DNA from: Acidobacteriota bacterium
GTDB lineage: Bacteria; Acidobacteriota; Terriglobia; Acidiferrales; UBA7541
Assembly: GCA_013289695.1 (NCBI GenBank)
Contig: JABCZK010000005.1
Span: 1 to 64,000, forward strand
Direction of reading: 5' to 3'
DNA: 64,000 bases
Position 1 is the stretch's first letter. Each line of letters begins with the position of its first letter. The position numbers and the translations under genes were made by a program. Below, in pieces: positions 48,195-57,604 of the stretch. The notes below the pieces were generated by a model that made no database searches, was not told the DNA's origin, and saw only the letters and a program-made list of their open reading frames with translations.

Positions 48195-49043
48195 ATGTTT
48201 CAAAGCGATCTGCTAAAGGGCCGCACCATTTTGATTACAGGCGGCGGCACGGGGCTGGGACGTTCGATGGCGCTGCGCTTCGGCGAGCTGGGCGCGAATA
48301 TTTTTCTGGTGGCGCGGCGGGAAGAACCGCTGAAAGAGACCGCCGAAGCGATTCGCGCTAAAGGCGCGCGCGCGGCTTTCGCTGCCGCGGACATACGCGA
48401 TTTCAGCGCCGTGGAAAAAGCAGTGGAGGCGGCGGAAAAAGAATTCGGGCGCGTGGACACGCTGGTGAATAACGCCGCTGGAAATTTTATCGCGCGCACG
48501 GAAAAGCTTTCGCCGAACGCGTTCAACGCCGTGGTGGGAATTGTGCTGCAAGGCACATTTTTCTGCACGCTGGCGCTGGGAAAGAAATGGATTGCCGCGA
48601 AGCAGCCCGGCCACGTGTTGAATATCGTCACCACATACGCCGCAGCGAACTGCGGCTCGGGATTTGTGGTGCCGTCGGCTTGCGCCAAGGCTGGGGTGCT
48701 GGCGCTGACGCGCTCGCTGGCCGTCGAATGGGCGCGCCACCATATCCGGCTGAACGCCATCGCGCCCGGACCATTTCCCACCGAGGGCGCGTGGTCGCGT
48801 TTGCTGCCGTCGAAGGATCTGGAGGACCGCGCCAAGAAACATCACCCCATGGGCCGCTTCGGACGCCACGACGAACTCGCCAATCTTGCCGTGTATTTGC
48901 TGAGCGAACAGGCGGACTACGTGAATGGCGAATGCGTGGTGATTGATGGCGGCCTGTGGCTGCGCGGCGCCGGGGAATTCAACGACTTCCTCGATCTGCC
49001 CGATGCCGCATGGGACATGCTCGAATCAGCGCGCAAGAAATAG
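48195..49043 (+). CDS. SDR-family oxidoreductase
   Basis: MFQSDLLKGRTILITGGGTGLGRSMA; NNAAGNF. Confidence 0.93.
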   Translation: MFQSDLLKGRTILITGGGTGLGRSMALRFGELGANIFLVARREEPLKETAEAIRAKGARAAFAAADIRDFSAVEKAVEAAEKEFGRVDTLVNNAAGNFIARTEKLSPNAFNAVVGIVLQGTFFCTLALGKKWIAAKQPGHVLNIVTTYAAANCGSGFVVPSACAKAGVLALTRSLAVEWARHHIRLNAIAPGPFPTEGAWSRLLPSKDLEDRAKKHHPMGRFGRHDELANLAVYLLSEQADYVNGECVVIDGGLWLRGAGEFNDFLDLPDAAWDMLESARKK

Positions 49044-49068
49044 CGTGTTGTTGCTCGTGCGCGTGATG

Positions 49069-50577
49069 TTATGGAGCCGTTTGCGCGGGATAGACGTTGC
49101 TGGTCTTGGGATCGATCTCGAACCGCAGCACCCATTCGCTGGGCACGCTGCGGCCATCCATTTTTGCCGGCGCAAATGACCAACGTTTTGCGGCTTCTAG
49201 TGCGCGCTGGGCGAAATATTGGCTGGGCCCCGGAGCATCGAACGCTGCTTCGGTCACGCGGCCCGATTCGTCCACGTGGACTTTGACGTTGATCCGCACT
49301 TTCCCGTGAATTGTGTCGCGCGCTCTTTGCGAAGCGTCCGGCAGGAATTGCTTAACGACTTTTCCGTCGACCACCCCGCGGCTCGCCGCTGTCACCGTCG
49401 GCTGCGCCGGTGCTTCAATCTTGGTTCGCGCTGGAGCGGACGGTAAAACCGCAGCACTCGCGGCAGCGCTCTTCGGACTTGGCTGTTCGGCGGAACGCTT
49501 GACGGGCTGCGACGCGGGGGGTTGCGCAATGGGTGGCGTCGGCTTCGCGACCGGCGCTGCCGCTTCGGCAAGCACAGGCTTCTGCTCCGGCTTTGGCTGG
49601 GCGATTGCCTGCACAACTGTTGGCGCGCTAGTTACCGCACGCGCGGGGCCGGTTTGCGAAGGGTGATGGAAAATCCGCACTGCTGCTAGAATCGCCAGCA
49701 ACGCCAGTCCAATGGGCGCGGCCGTGCCAACCAAGCGTCGCTGCGCCAAGGAATATCGCACGCCGCGCGTCGGCTGTTTCGGCGGCGTGGGCGCATTCGG
49801 CAGCAGCCGGGCGGCGATGTCCGCGACGCTCCAACGCAATTGCGGATCGCGGCGCAGGCAATGGCGCGCCAAATCCAGAAACTCCGCCGGCAAGTTCGAT
49901 GGCAGTGCCGGCTCAGCCTGGTTGGTTCTCTCCCATACGGGCAAGCGCTGCGTCAACGCTTCGACCAGCGTCATGCCGAGCGACCAGACGTCGCCCGCCG
50001 GTGAAATTCTTCCGCCGGCCGCTTCGGGCGGATCATAGGCTCCCGGTTTCCCCACGCTTCCGCTGAATTCGCCGATGCGGCAGAGTCCGTCGCTGGAAAT
50101 TTTCAGCAGGTCATTTTCCGCCATGATGTTCGCGGGCTTGATGCGGCAATGAACGAAACCTTTGGCGTGAACGTAGGCGAGCGCGTCAACCACCGGACCA
50201 AGAATTGCGCGAGCTTCGTCTGGCGCGAGCGGTCTGCGCGCGATCACCGAAGAGAGATTTTCTTCAGCGTACTCCATCGCCACATAGAGCACAGCCGCAC
50301 CGTCCAGTTCGCCGCGCCCCATACCCAGAAGCCGGATCATGTGCGGATGCGAAAGTTTCGCGGCGTGCCGCCAACGCGCCAGCAATCCTTCTGCTTCCGC
50401 TGCATCTGCCGGAACCAGTTTGATGGCGGCCTTGCGAACGTCCGGGGAATCGTAGTCCGTCAGAAATACAGAGCTGCCTTCGTCTCCACCCACGAACTCG
50501 CCGAGGCGGAATTTTCCGTCAATGACTTGGCCCACCCGTTTTGTCGCGGCCTCTGTCATCTGAACCCCCTTGCGCAT
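49069..50577 (-). CDS. Protein kinase-like (predicted pseudokinase) protein fused to a TonB C-terminal domain
   Basis: FVHCRIKPANIM and LKISSDGLCRIG at kinase catalytic and DFG positions; TM segment; TonB_C-like RARDTIHGKVRINVKVHVDESGRVTEAAF. Confidence 0.85.
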   Translation of the reverse strand: MRKGVQMTEAATKRVGQVIDGKFRLGEFVGGDEGSSVFLTDYDSPDVRKAAIKLVPADAAEAEGLLARWRHAAKLSHPHMIRLLGMGRGELDGAAVLYVAMEYAEENLSSVIARRPLAPDEARAILGPVVDALAYVHAKGFVHCRIKPANIMAENDLLKISSDGLCRIGEFSGSVGKPGAYDPPEAAGGRISPAGDVWSLGMTLVEALTQRLPVWERTNQAEPALPSNLPAEFLDLARHCLRRDPQLRWSVADIAARLLPNAPTPPKQPTRGVRYSLAQRRLVGTAAPIGLALLAILAAVRIFHHPSQTGPARAVTSAPTVVQAIAQPKPEQKPVLAEAAAPVAKPTPPIAQPPASQPVKRSAEQPSPKSAAASAAVLPSAPARTKIEAPAQPTVTAASRGVVDGKVVKQFLPDASQRARDTIHGKVRINVKVHVDESGRVTEAAFDAPGPSQYFAQRALEAAKRWSFAPAKMDGRSVPSEWVLRFEIDPKTSNVYPAQTAP

Positions 50578-50914
50578 TCAAGAGCGCTAGCCTGTGGCGT
50601 GCGGCCCGGGCGCTCGTATCCATGTGAATTCGAAAAGTATCGTGCCTGATCTCGGAGTCGGGCGTTTCGTCCTCTGGCGAGCTATCGCCTCGAGACAGGG
50701 CGCTCGTCCGCAGGGCTGCGGTGTACCAGGCTGGGTAGGTCCCGGTCGCAAAGGGTGGATTTACCAGGTTCGCCACCCTCGTTGTGACCCATTCTGCACC
50801 ATTCCGGTACATGCGGAACCAGAAAGTGGTGCAATGTTGTTCAATCGCACCCCTGTCGGCTGGTTGGTGGGTTTCCCGCGTCTTCGCCTACCCGGTATTT
50901 CTATCGATCAGATA

Positions 50915-50943
50915 TTGACATACGATGTCTGTATCGATACTAT
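50915..50943 (+). promoter_or_regulatory. vapBC promoter TTGACA-17 nt-TACTAT with embedded inverted repeat GACAT-ACG-ATGTC
   Basis: Read directly; -10 ends 6 nt before the vapB ATG. Confidence 0.7.
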
Positions 50944-50949
50944 TGTCGC

Positions 50950-51186
50950 ATGTTTACACTTCCTAAGATTCTCAAAACAAGGGTCAAGGTCTCTCCAAAA
51001 TTTCAAATCGTGATTCCCAAGGCCATCCGGGAACAAATGAAGCTCGAGCCGGGGCAGGAGCTCTTCATGTACTTATATGAGGGCAAGCTCCATGTGGATA
51101 TCATTCGTCCAATCACGGAGCTTCAAGGAATCGCGAAGGGCATAGACTGGAAAAAAGATTACCGTGACCGGAACGACCGTTTCTGA
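50950..51186 (+). CDS. AbrB/MazE-type antitoxin of VapBC module
   Basis: VKVSPKFQIVIPKAIREQMKLEPGQELFMYLYEGKLHV. Confidence 0.93.
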   Translation: MFTLPKILKTRVKVSPKFQIVIPKAIREQMKLEPGQELFMYLYEGKLHVDIIRPITELQGIAKGIDWKKDYRDRNDRF

Positions 51187-51553
51187 GCTCTGGCTGATCG
51201 ATTCCTCGGCCTGGCTGGAGTATTTGACCCAGGATCATGACGCCGCGAAATTCGCTCCGTTCATCGAAAGCGGAAGCCCCACGCTGGTCCCTACGATTGT
51301 TCTCTACGAAGTCGTTAAAGTATTGATGCGGCAGCGCGGCAAAATCGTAGCCGACCGCTTCCTCTCCGAGGCGCTGCGGCGCGTCGTCGTGCCACTGGAC
51401 GAAGACGTGGCGCTCGCTGCCGCTCACATCAGCAACGAGACGAAGCTAGCGATGGCGGACGCAATCATTTATGCAACTGCGCAAGCCCATCAGGCTCAAC
51501 TGGTGACAGGTGACGCGGCGTTTCGCGGTCTGCCCGGCGTAATTATTCCCTGA
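51164..51553 (+). CDS. PIN-domain toxin (VapC)
   Basis: LWLIDSSAWLEYLT; MADAIIYATAQAHQAQLVTGDAAF; overlaps the antitoxin. Confidence 0.93.
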   Translation: MTGTTVSELWLIDSSAWLEYLTQDHDAAKFAPFIESGSPTLVPTIVLYEVVKVLMRQRGKIVADRFLSEALRRVVVPLDEDVALAAAHISNETKLAMADAIIYATAQAHQAQLVTGDAAFRGLPGVIIP

Positions 51554-51683
51554 GTCGAAATAATCCTGGATTCGTTTCCGTTGAATCTTGGACGGGATGA
51601 ACCGCCATGCGACGACCGGCCGCCTTGACCGCATCTGCGCTGGCCGGTAAGCTGGTTGTTTCCAGAAGGGAAAAAGACAACGC

Positions 51684-53627
51684 ATGAGCACTGAAACCAT
51701 TCAGATCACTTTGCCGGACGGCGCCACTCGCGAGGTGCAGCGCGGCACCACCGCTGCGCAAATTGCGCAGCAAATTTCGCCGCGGCTGGCGAAAGAAGCT
51801 CTGGTGGCGCGCGCCGACGGCGAGCTGGTGGATCTTTCGCGCCCGCTCGAGCACGATTCTAAAATTTCCATCCTCACTGCGAAAGATCCGGACTCGCTGC
51901 AAGTGTTTCGGCATTCCGCTGCGCATCTGCTCGCAGCCGCTGTGCTGGAACTTTATCCCGACGTGAAGCTCGGCATCGGGCCGCCGATCGACACCGGATT
52001 CTTCTACGAATTCGTGCGCAAAGAACCGTTCACTCAAGACGACCTGGAAAAAATCGAAGCCCAGATGCACGAACTGGCCGCGAAAGATTTTCCCAACGAG
52101 CGCAAGCTAATTCCCAAGCCCGAAGCCCTCGAGCTCTATCGCAAAAGTAATCAGGAATTCAAATGCGAGTTGGTGGAAGAAAAAGCCACCGAGGCGATGG
52201 TTTCCTTCTACACCACCGGGAAATTCATCGATTTCTGCCGCGGCCCGCACATTCCCTCGACCGGACGCATTAAGGCTTTCAAGTTGATGAACGTCGCAGG
52301 CGCTTACTGGAAGGGCAAGGAAAGCAATCCGCAGATGCAGCGGATTTACGGCGCGTGCTTCATTGACCAAAAAGAGCTGGACGAATATCTGCACAAGCTC
52401 GAAGAAGCCAAGCGCCGCGACCATCGCCGCATCGGAAAAGAACTCGGCCTTTTCAGTGTGAGCGATCAAGTCGGATCCGGTTTGCCGCTCTGGTTGCCGA
52501 AAGGCGCCACGATTCGGCGTCTTCTAGAGGACTACATCCTGGAAAAGGAACGCCGCGCCGGCTACCAGCATGTTTACACTCCGGACCTGGCGAAGGTTGA
52601 CCTCTACGTTCGTTCCGGACATTGGGCTCACTACCACGAAGACATGTTTCCGACGTTGGACATGGAAACCGAGCAGCTCGTGCTGCGGCCGATGAATTGC
52701 CCGCACCACATTCTCGTCTACGAATCCAAAAAGCACAGCTACCGGGATCTGCCCGTCCGAATTGCGGAGCTCGGTACCATGTACCGCTACGAGCGTTCCG
52801 GCGTGCTCAGTGGGCTTAGTCGCGTCCGCGTCATGACCCTGAACGACGCGCACATCTTTTGCACTCCGGAACAAATAAAGGAAGAATTTGCAGGAGTGAT
52901 GCGGCTCGTCGAGCAGGCCTATCGCGACCTCGGCATCACCCAATACACCTACCGCCTCTCGCTGCGCGACAAATTGCACACCGAAAAGTACGTGGACAAC
53001 GACGCGATGTGGGATCTGGCCGAACGCATGCTGCACGAAGCCATGGATTCGCTCCATCTTCCCTATACCGAAGCTCCGGGCGAGGCAGCCTTCTACGGAC
53101 CGAAGCTCGATATTCAGCTTGCGGACGTGATGGGCCATCAGGAAACGTACTCGACGATTCAAATCGATTTCCATCTCCCGAATCAATTCGAACTGGGTTA
53201 CATCGGCGCGGACGGCCAAGTGCATCGCCCGGTGATGATTCACCGCGGCGTCATCAGCACCATGGAGCGTATGACTTCCTATCTCATCGAGCTGTACGCT
53301 GGCGCGTTCCCGCTGTGGCTCGCGCCCGTGCAGGCGGTCGTGCTGCCCATCACCGAACGGCAGAACGATTACGCGAAACAGGTCCGCGAGAAACTCCTCG
53401 ATGCCGGGGCGCGCGTGGAACTCGACGATCGCAACGAAAAACTGCAAGCGAAAATTCGCGATGCGCAGCTCCAGAAAGTCCCTTACATGCTGGTCATCGG
53501 CGGCAAGGAAGCCGAAGCTGGCACCGTCGCCGTGCGCCATCGCTCGAAAGGCGATCTGGGCCCGCGCCCCCTCGAGCAATTCAGCGCGGACCTGCGCGCG
53601 GAAGTAGATTCAAAAGTAATTTCCTAG
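51684..53627 (+). CDS. thrS: Threonine--tRNA ligase
   Basis: TGS domain; RPMNCPHHILVYESK; TMYRYERSGVLSGLSRVR. Confidence 0.97.
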   Translation: MSTETIQITLPDGATREVQRGTTAAQIAQQISPRLAKEALVARADGELVDLSRPLEHDSKISILTAKDPDSLQVFRHSAAHLLAAAVLELYPDVKLGIGPPIDTGFFYEFVRKEPFTQDDLEKIEAQMHELAAKDFPNERKLIPKPEALELYRKSNQEFKCELVEEKATEAMVSFYTTGKFIDFCRGPHIPSTGRIKAFKLMNVAGAYWKGKESNPQMQRIYGACFIDQKELDEYLHKLEEAKRRDHRRIGKELGLFSVSDQVGSGLPLWLPKGATIRRLLEDYILEKERRAGYQHVYTPDLAKVDLYVRSGHWAHYHEDMFPTLDMETEQLVLRPMNCPHHILVYESKKHSYRDLPVRIAELGTMYRYERSGVLSGLSRVRVMTLNDAHIFCTPEQIKEEFAGVMRLVEQAYRDLGITQYTYRLSLRDKLHTEKYVDNDAMWDLAERMLHEAMDSLHLPYTEAPGEAAFYGPKLDIQLADVMGHQETYSTIQIDFHLPNQFELGYIGADGQVHRPVMIHRGVISTMERMTSYLIELYAGAFPLWLAPVQAVVLPITERQNDYAKQVREKLLDAGARVELDDRNEKLQAKIRDAQLQKVPYMLVIGGKEAEAGTVAVRHRSKGDLGPRPLEQFSADLRAEVDSKVIS

Positions 53628-53798
53628 TTCGCGCGCCGCTGAATTTACGAATGTCGTTCGAGGGATTTCTGCAATTCGGCGCCCCTGCGTTGCAGAATCG
53701 GTTCGCCGGGATCATCGCCCAGGTATCGCTGCACCACGTTGTCGTTCTCCCCATCCTGCGCCGTCGCGGACTCGCATATCCCTATTGAAGAATATGTC

Positions 53799-53828
53799 TT
53801 GACAAGAATATACTCATTGAGGCATATT
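53799..53828 (+). promoter_or_regulatory. Promoter TTGACA-18 nt-CATATT overlapping inverted repeat TCTTG-A-CAAGA
   Basis: Read directly upstream of arsR-like gene. Confidence 0.45.
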
Positions 53829-53838
53829 GCGATTCGTC

Positions 53839-54255
53839 ATGATGGAAACCCTGCAAGCCCTGGCCGAGCCCAACCGCTTTCAAATCGTCGAACTGCTGCG
53901 CGACAGGCCGCGGCCCGTCGGCGACATGGTTCATCGCCTCGGCCTGCGCCAGCCGCAAGTCTCGAAGCACTTGCGCGTGCTCAGCGACGCAGGACTGGTG
54001 GACGTTCGCGTGGACGCGCAGCGCCGGATTTATGCATTGCGCCCCGCTCCACTGAAGGAGCTAGAAGTCTGGATCGAAAGATACCGGCGCATCTGGGAAG
54101 GCAATTTCCAGCGCCTCGATGGCGTGTTGGCAGAGCTGAAAGCGAAGGAGAAAAAACGTGGACGCACAAAGCGGAAGAGCACTGCTGAAAAACAGCGGAA
54201 CATTGAAAGTAACCACGCCGAGCGACCGGGAGGTCGCCATGATCCGCGTCTTTGA
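53839..54255 (+). CDS. ArsR-family transcriptional regulator
   Basis: LAEPNRFQIVELLRDRPRPVGDMVHRLGLRQPQVSKHLRVLSDAGLV. Confidence 0.95.
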   Translation: MMETLQALAEPNRFQIVELLRDRPRPVGDMVHRLGLRQPQVSKHLRVLSDAGLVDVRVDAQRRIYALRPAPLKELEVWIERYRRIWEGNFQRLDGVLAELKAKEKKRGRTKRKSTAEKQRNIESNHAERPGGRHDPRL

Positions 54256-54664
54256 CGCGCCCCGGCGCCTGGTTTACGAGGCCTGGACCAAGCCCGACAT
54301 CGTCAAGCGCTGGTTGTGGGGGCCGGACGATTGGCGACTGGCGGTGTGCAAGATGAATCTGAAACCCGGCGGCGGTCTGCGCTTTGTCTGGAGGCACGAC
54401 GACGGACAAGACATGGGGATGAGCGGCGTTTTTCGCGAGATTGCGCCACCCGAGCGGCTGGTTTTCAGCGAAATTTGGGACGAAGACTGGACCGACGGCG
54501 AGACGCTGGTGACGATTGTTTTTTCCGAGCATGCCGGCATCACCACGCTTACGCAGACGGTGCGGTATTCTTCGCGCGAAGCCCGCGACGCCGCGCTAAA
54601 AGCCGGGATGGAACATGGCGCTGCGGTGAGTTACGATAGGCTGGCGGAGCTGCTCCAATCATGA
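54158..54664 (+). CDS. SRPBCC/AHSA1-type protein
   Basis: MIRVFDAPRRLVYEAWTKPDIVKRWLWGPD; GGAG then GTG start. Confidence 0.93.
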   Translation: MDAQSGRALLKNSGTLKVTTPSDREVAMIRVFDAPRRLVYEAWTKPDIVKRWLWGPDDWRLAVCKMNLKPGGGLRFVWRHDDGQDMGMSGVFREIAPPERLVFSEIWDEDWTDGETLVTIVFSEHAGITTLTQTVRYSSREARDAALKAGMEHGAAVSYDRLAELLQS

Positions 54665-55044
54665 AAATTCTAGTGCTGATCTCGCGCATCCTTCTGGGAT
54701 TAGTCTTCTTTACATTCGGAGTAATCGCCTTTCTGCCGTTCGTTCCCAAGGGGCAGATGCCGAGCGGGCTGGCAGGCCAGTTCGTCACGGCATTGATTCA
54801 GTCGCACTACGGCCTAGTCGTCTCGGCGCTGCAAATCGCGGGCGGCGTGTTGCTGCTGGCGAATCGCTACGTTCCTCTCGGGCTCACGATTCTTGGCCCG
54901 ATCATCGTGAACATTCTGCTGTATCACCTGCTCCTGTACCACATGGGTGTGGGCATCGCGATGATTGTCGCGATTCTGTGGGGCATCGTCGCGTTTTATC
55001 ACCGCCAGGCTTTCGCGGGCCTTTTTGTGCAGAAGTCTCCGTAG
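54661..55044 (+). CDS. DoxX-like small membrane protein
   Basis: MKILVLISRILLGLVFFTFGVIAF; four TM segments; ATGA overlap. Confidence 0.8.
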   Translation: MKILVLISRILLGLVFFTFGVIAFLPFVPKGQMPSGLAGQFVTALIQSHYGLVVSALQIAGGVLLLANRYVPLGLTILGPIIVNILLYHLLLYHMGVGIAMIVAILWGIVAFYHRQAFAGLFVQKSP

Positions 55045-55170
55045 CACCCAGGGCGAAAGCCAGCGCTGCGATCGCCGCGATTCGTCATTCCCGCTTTTCG
55101 ACGCGCCCACTTACCGCTATACTCCGCCGTCAAGAGCCGCGCAGCGGCGCGGTTCTGCGAGTACAGCAAT

Positions 55171-55650
55171 ATGCCTGAAGCGAAAATGCGCACGCAGTTT
55201 GGCGGGTTCCTGGCAACGGGCGAAGTGGTGATTTACGCCGCGCTGGCCGTTTTGCTTTTTGCCACGGCGCTGGCGACGATCGGCAATGCGGGCAAAATGC
55301 TCTGGGAGTCGCTGAGACACTGGAGCATCGCCACGGACACCCTCGCGGTGTTGGACCAACTCCTGCTGGTGCTCATGTTGGTCGAAATTCTGCACACCGT
55401 GCGCATCTCCATTCACTCTCACGTTCTGGTCACCGAACCTTTCCTCGTAGTGGGTCTGATTGCCTCGATTCGGCGCATGCTGGTGATTACTCTGGAAGCG
55501 GCCAGCCTCACAAAGGGCGGAATTTGGTCTAGCGACGGGTCGAGCATATTTAGAGCCAGCATGTACGAACTCGGCTTGTTAGGGGTACTCATTCTCATCC
55601 TGGTGTTCTCCATTACGCTTTTACGGCGGTACGCTCCGACGGAAGAATGA
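55171..55650 (+). CDS. PsiE-like phosphate-starvation-inducible membrane protein
   Basis: LLLVLMLVEILHTVRISIHSHVLVTEPFLVVGLIASIRRMLVIT. Confidence 0.85.
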   Translation: MPEAKMRTQFGGFLATGEVVIYAALAVLLFATALATIGNAGKMLWESLRHWSIATDTLAVLDQLLLVLMLVEILHTVRISIHSHVLVTEPFLVVGLIASIRRMLVITLEAASLTKGGIWSSDGSSIFRASMYELGLLGVLILILVFSITLLRRYAPTEE

Positions 55651-55734
55651 GCCATCAGCGTACCTCCGTCTGAATCCCTCAAGTTTGCGGATCATTTCTC
55701 CCTTAGAACCCAAGCTCGCTGCTTAAATCCCTAC

Positions 55735-55765
55735 TTGCCGGAGAGCGCCAAACCCGTGCTATACT
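55735..55765 (+). promoter_or_regulatory. Candidate infC promoter: TTGCCG-19 nt-TATACT
   Basis: Read directly; places the TSS downstream of the ORF-track TTG start. Confidence 0.45.
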
Positions 55766-55857
55766 TTTTGGCCCGACCCTCCCGCGCGGCTTTTCGACCA
55801 TGGGAGGCACGGCTAGCGGGCCGAAATTACACTTTCCAGGGCCCGGGAGGTGGGTTT

Positions 55858-56439
55858 ATCGCAGAACGTGGTGGGACGCCTGGCCTGCGGGTCAACGAAA
55901 GAATTCGCGCTCGTGAAGTGCGCGTGGTGGACGAAGCTGGAAATCAGCTTGGCGTGATGACGCTGTTTGACGCCATGAAGGCCGCGCGCGATGCCGGCTT
56001 GGACGTCGTGGAAATCTCGCCCAATGCCGTGCCGCCGGTTTGCAAGCTGGTGGATTACGGCAAATTTCAGTACGAGGCGAGCAAGAAAGCGCACGAAGCC
56101 AAAAAACACCAGAAGAGTTCACACATCAAGGAAGTGAAGTTCCGGCCTTCCACTGCCGAGCACGATTTTCAGGTTCGCAAGAATCAGATCATCCGCTTCC
56201 TCAGCGAAGGTTACAAAGTAAAGGCCATGATTTTCCATCGCGGCCGCGAAATGGCGCACCAGGACGTGGGCCGCAAGAAGATGGACCGTTTGCTGAAGGA
56301 AATCATGGATCACGTGCAGGTGGAGTTCGGTCCGCGCATGGAAGCGAACATCCTGCTCGCATTGCTGGCGCCGAAGAAAGGCGCAGGCTCAACGCCGGCC
56401 GCGCAACCCGCGCAGAAAAACGCGGAAGGTCAAGCGTAG
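55858..56439 (+). CDS. infC: Translation initiation factor IF-3, probable AUC start
   Basis: LRVNERIRAREVRVVDEAGNQLGVM; GGAGGT-6 nt-ATC at 55846..55860; track calls TTG at 55735. Confidence 0.9.
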   Translation: MAERGGTPGLRVNERIRAREVRVVDEAGNQLGVMTLFDAMKAARDAGLDVVEISPNAVPPVCKLVDYGKFQYEASKKAHEAKKHQKSSHIKEVKFRPSTAEHDFQVRKNQIIRFLSEGYKVKAMIFHRGREMAHQDVGRKKMDRLLKEIMDHVQVEFGPRMEANILLALLAPKKGAGSTPAAQPAQKNAEGQA

Positions 56440-56463
56440 AGAAATTCAGTCCAAGAGGAAATC

Positions 56464-56679
56464 GTGAAGAAGAACAAAAAGTTGAAAGCCAAGACGCACC
56501 GCGGCGCCGCCAAGCGCTTCAAGATTACTTCCACCGGCAAAGTGATGCGCTGGCGGTCGGGCAAGCGCCACCTGCTCGGCACCAAGAAGCCGCGCCGCAT
56601 GCGCCGGCTTCTGAACAAAGTTCAGGTCAGCCCCGCGGACGTGAAGAACGTCCGCCTGGCATTGCCGTACGGCCTGTAA
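56464..56679 (+). CDS. rpmI: 50S ribosomal protein L35 (GTG start)
   Basis: KLKAKTHRGAAKRFKITSTGKVMRWRSGKRHLL. Confidence 0.97.
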   Translation: MKKNKKLKAKTHRGAAKRFKITSTGKVMRWRSGKRHLLGTKKPRRMRRLLNKVQVSPADVKNVRLALPYGL

Positions 56680-56710
56680 GGAGTGTGGGGCAAGTCGGGA
56701 AGCCTTGTGG

Positions 56711-56730
56711 GTCGCGGCTTTAGCCGCGAC
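56711..56730. repeat. Palindrome GTCGCGGCT-TT-AGCCGCGAC
   Basis: Perfect 9-bp arms. Confidence 0.75.
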
Positions 56731-57025
56731 ATCAACGCCGCAGGTTCAGTCCGGCTTTAGCCGCTGCAGTTCCGATTTTGCAGTTGCCACACCGGGGTTT
56801 TGGCCCGAAGTTTTTTCCGAGTCGCGCAGAGCGTAACGGGTGCCTGCCGGCCGGATGTTCCGCCCGCCCTCAGAAATGACGGCTCGTGGTGGAACGAAAT
56901 GCAGTCCCACGAGACAAACCCGTCCCGCTGCTCGTGCATTCCCGCGAGCGGCTGGGCCGCGTTTGTCTCTTCACTGGAATTGAAATTGCCAGCGCTTTCG
57001 AAATGCGCCACAGGAGAACAGAGCC

Positions 57026-57439
57026 ATGCCTCGAGTTAAACGTGGAACCAAACGCCGCGCCCGGCGCAAAAAGCTGCTGAAGCACGCCAAGGGCTTTTTC
57101 CTTACCAAGGGCAAGCTGTACCGCTCGGCGAAAGAAGCGGTGAACCGCTCGCTGCGCTATACCTATCGCGACCGCCGCGTGCGCAAACGCGATTACCGCG
57201 CACTGTGGATTCAGCGCATCGGCGCCGCCGCGCGCAATAACGGCACCACCTACAGCCAGTTGATTCACGCGCTGAAGGCCGGCGGAATTGATCTGGACCG
57301 CAAGATTCTGGCGGACATGGCCGTGCACGACGCCGACGGATTTGCGTCGCTGGTCGGCTCCGTGCAGCAGCATTTCCCGAAGCCGGGAGTAGTGCAAACC
57401 GCGCGGCCCGCGGTTGTCCGCCACCACGAAGAAGGATGA
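57026..57439 (+). CDS. rplT: 50S ribosomal protein L20
   Basis: [25 protein letters not shown]. Confidence 0.97.
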   Translation: MPRVKRGTKRRARRKKLLKHAKGFFLTKGKLYRSAKEAVNRSLRYTYRDRRVRKRDYRALWIQRIGAAARNNGTTYSQLIHALKAGGIDLDRKILADMAVHDADGFASLVGSVQQHFPKPGVVQTARPAVVRHHEEG

Positions 57440-57519
57440 TCTCAGGCTGGAATTCGGGGCATCGATTGCGGTGCGTGGACGCCACGCACCCGCAGCCCAT
57501 GCGCACGCTCGGCGCGTCT

Positions 57520-57548
57520 GTAGGGGCGGGTCTAAGACCCGCCCCTAC
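57520..57548. repeat. Palindrome GTAGGGGCGGGTCT-A-AGACCCGCCCCTAC
   Basis: Perfect 14-bp arms. Confidence 0.85.
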
Positions 57549-57604
57549 GGCCCAACTCACGTTCTGGCCCGACTTTATTGGCTGGACCGGCGACCTTTCG
57601 TAGC

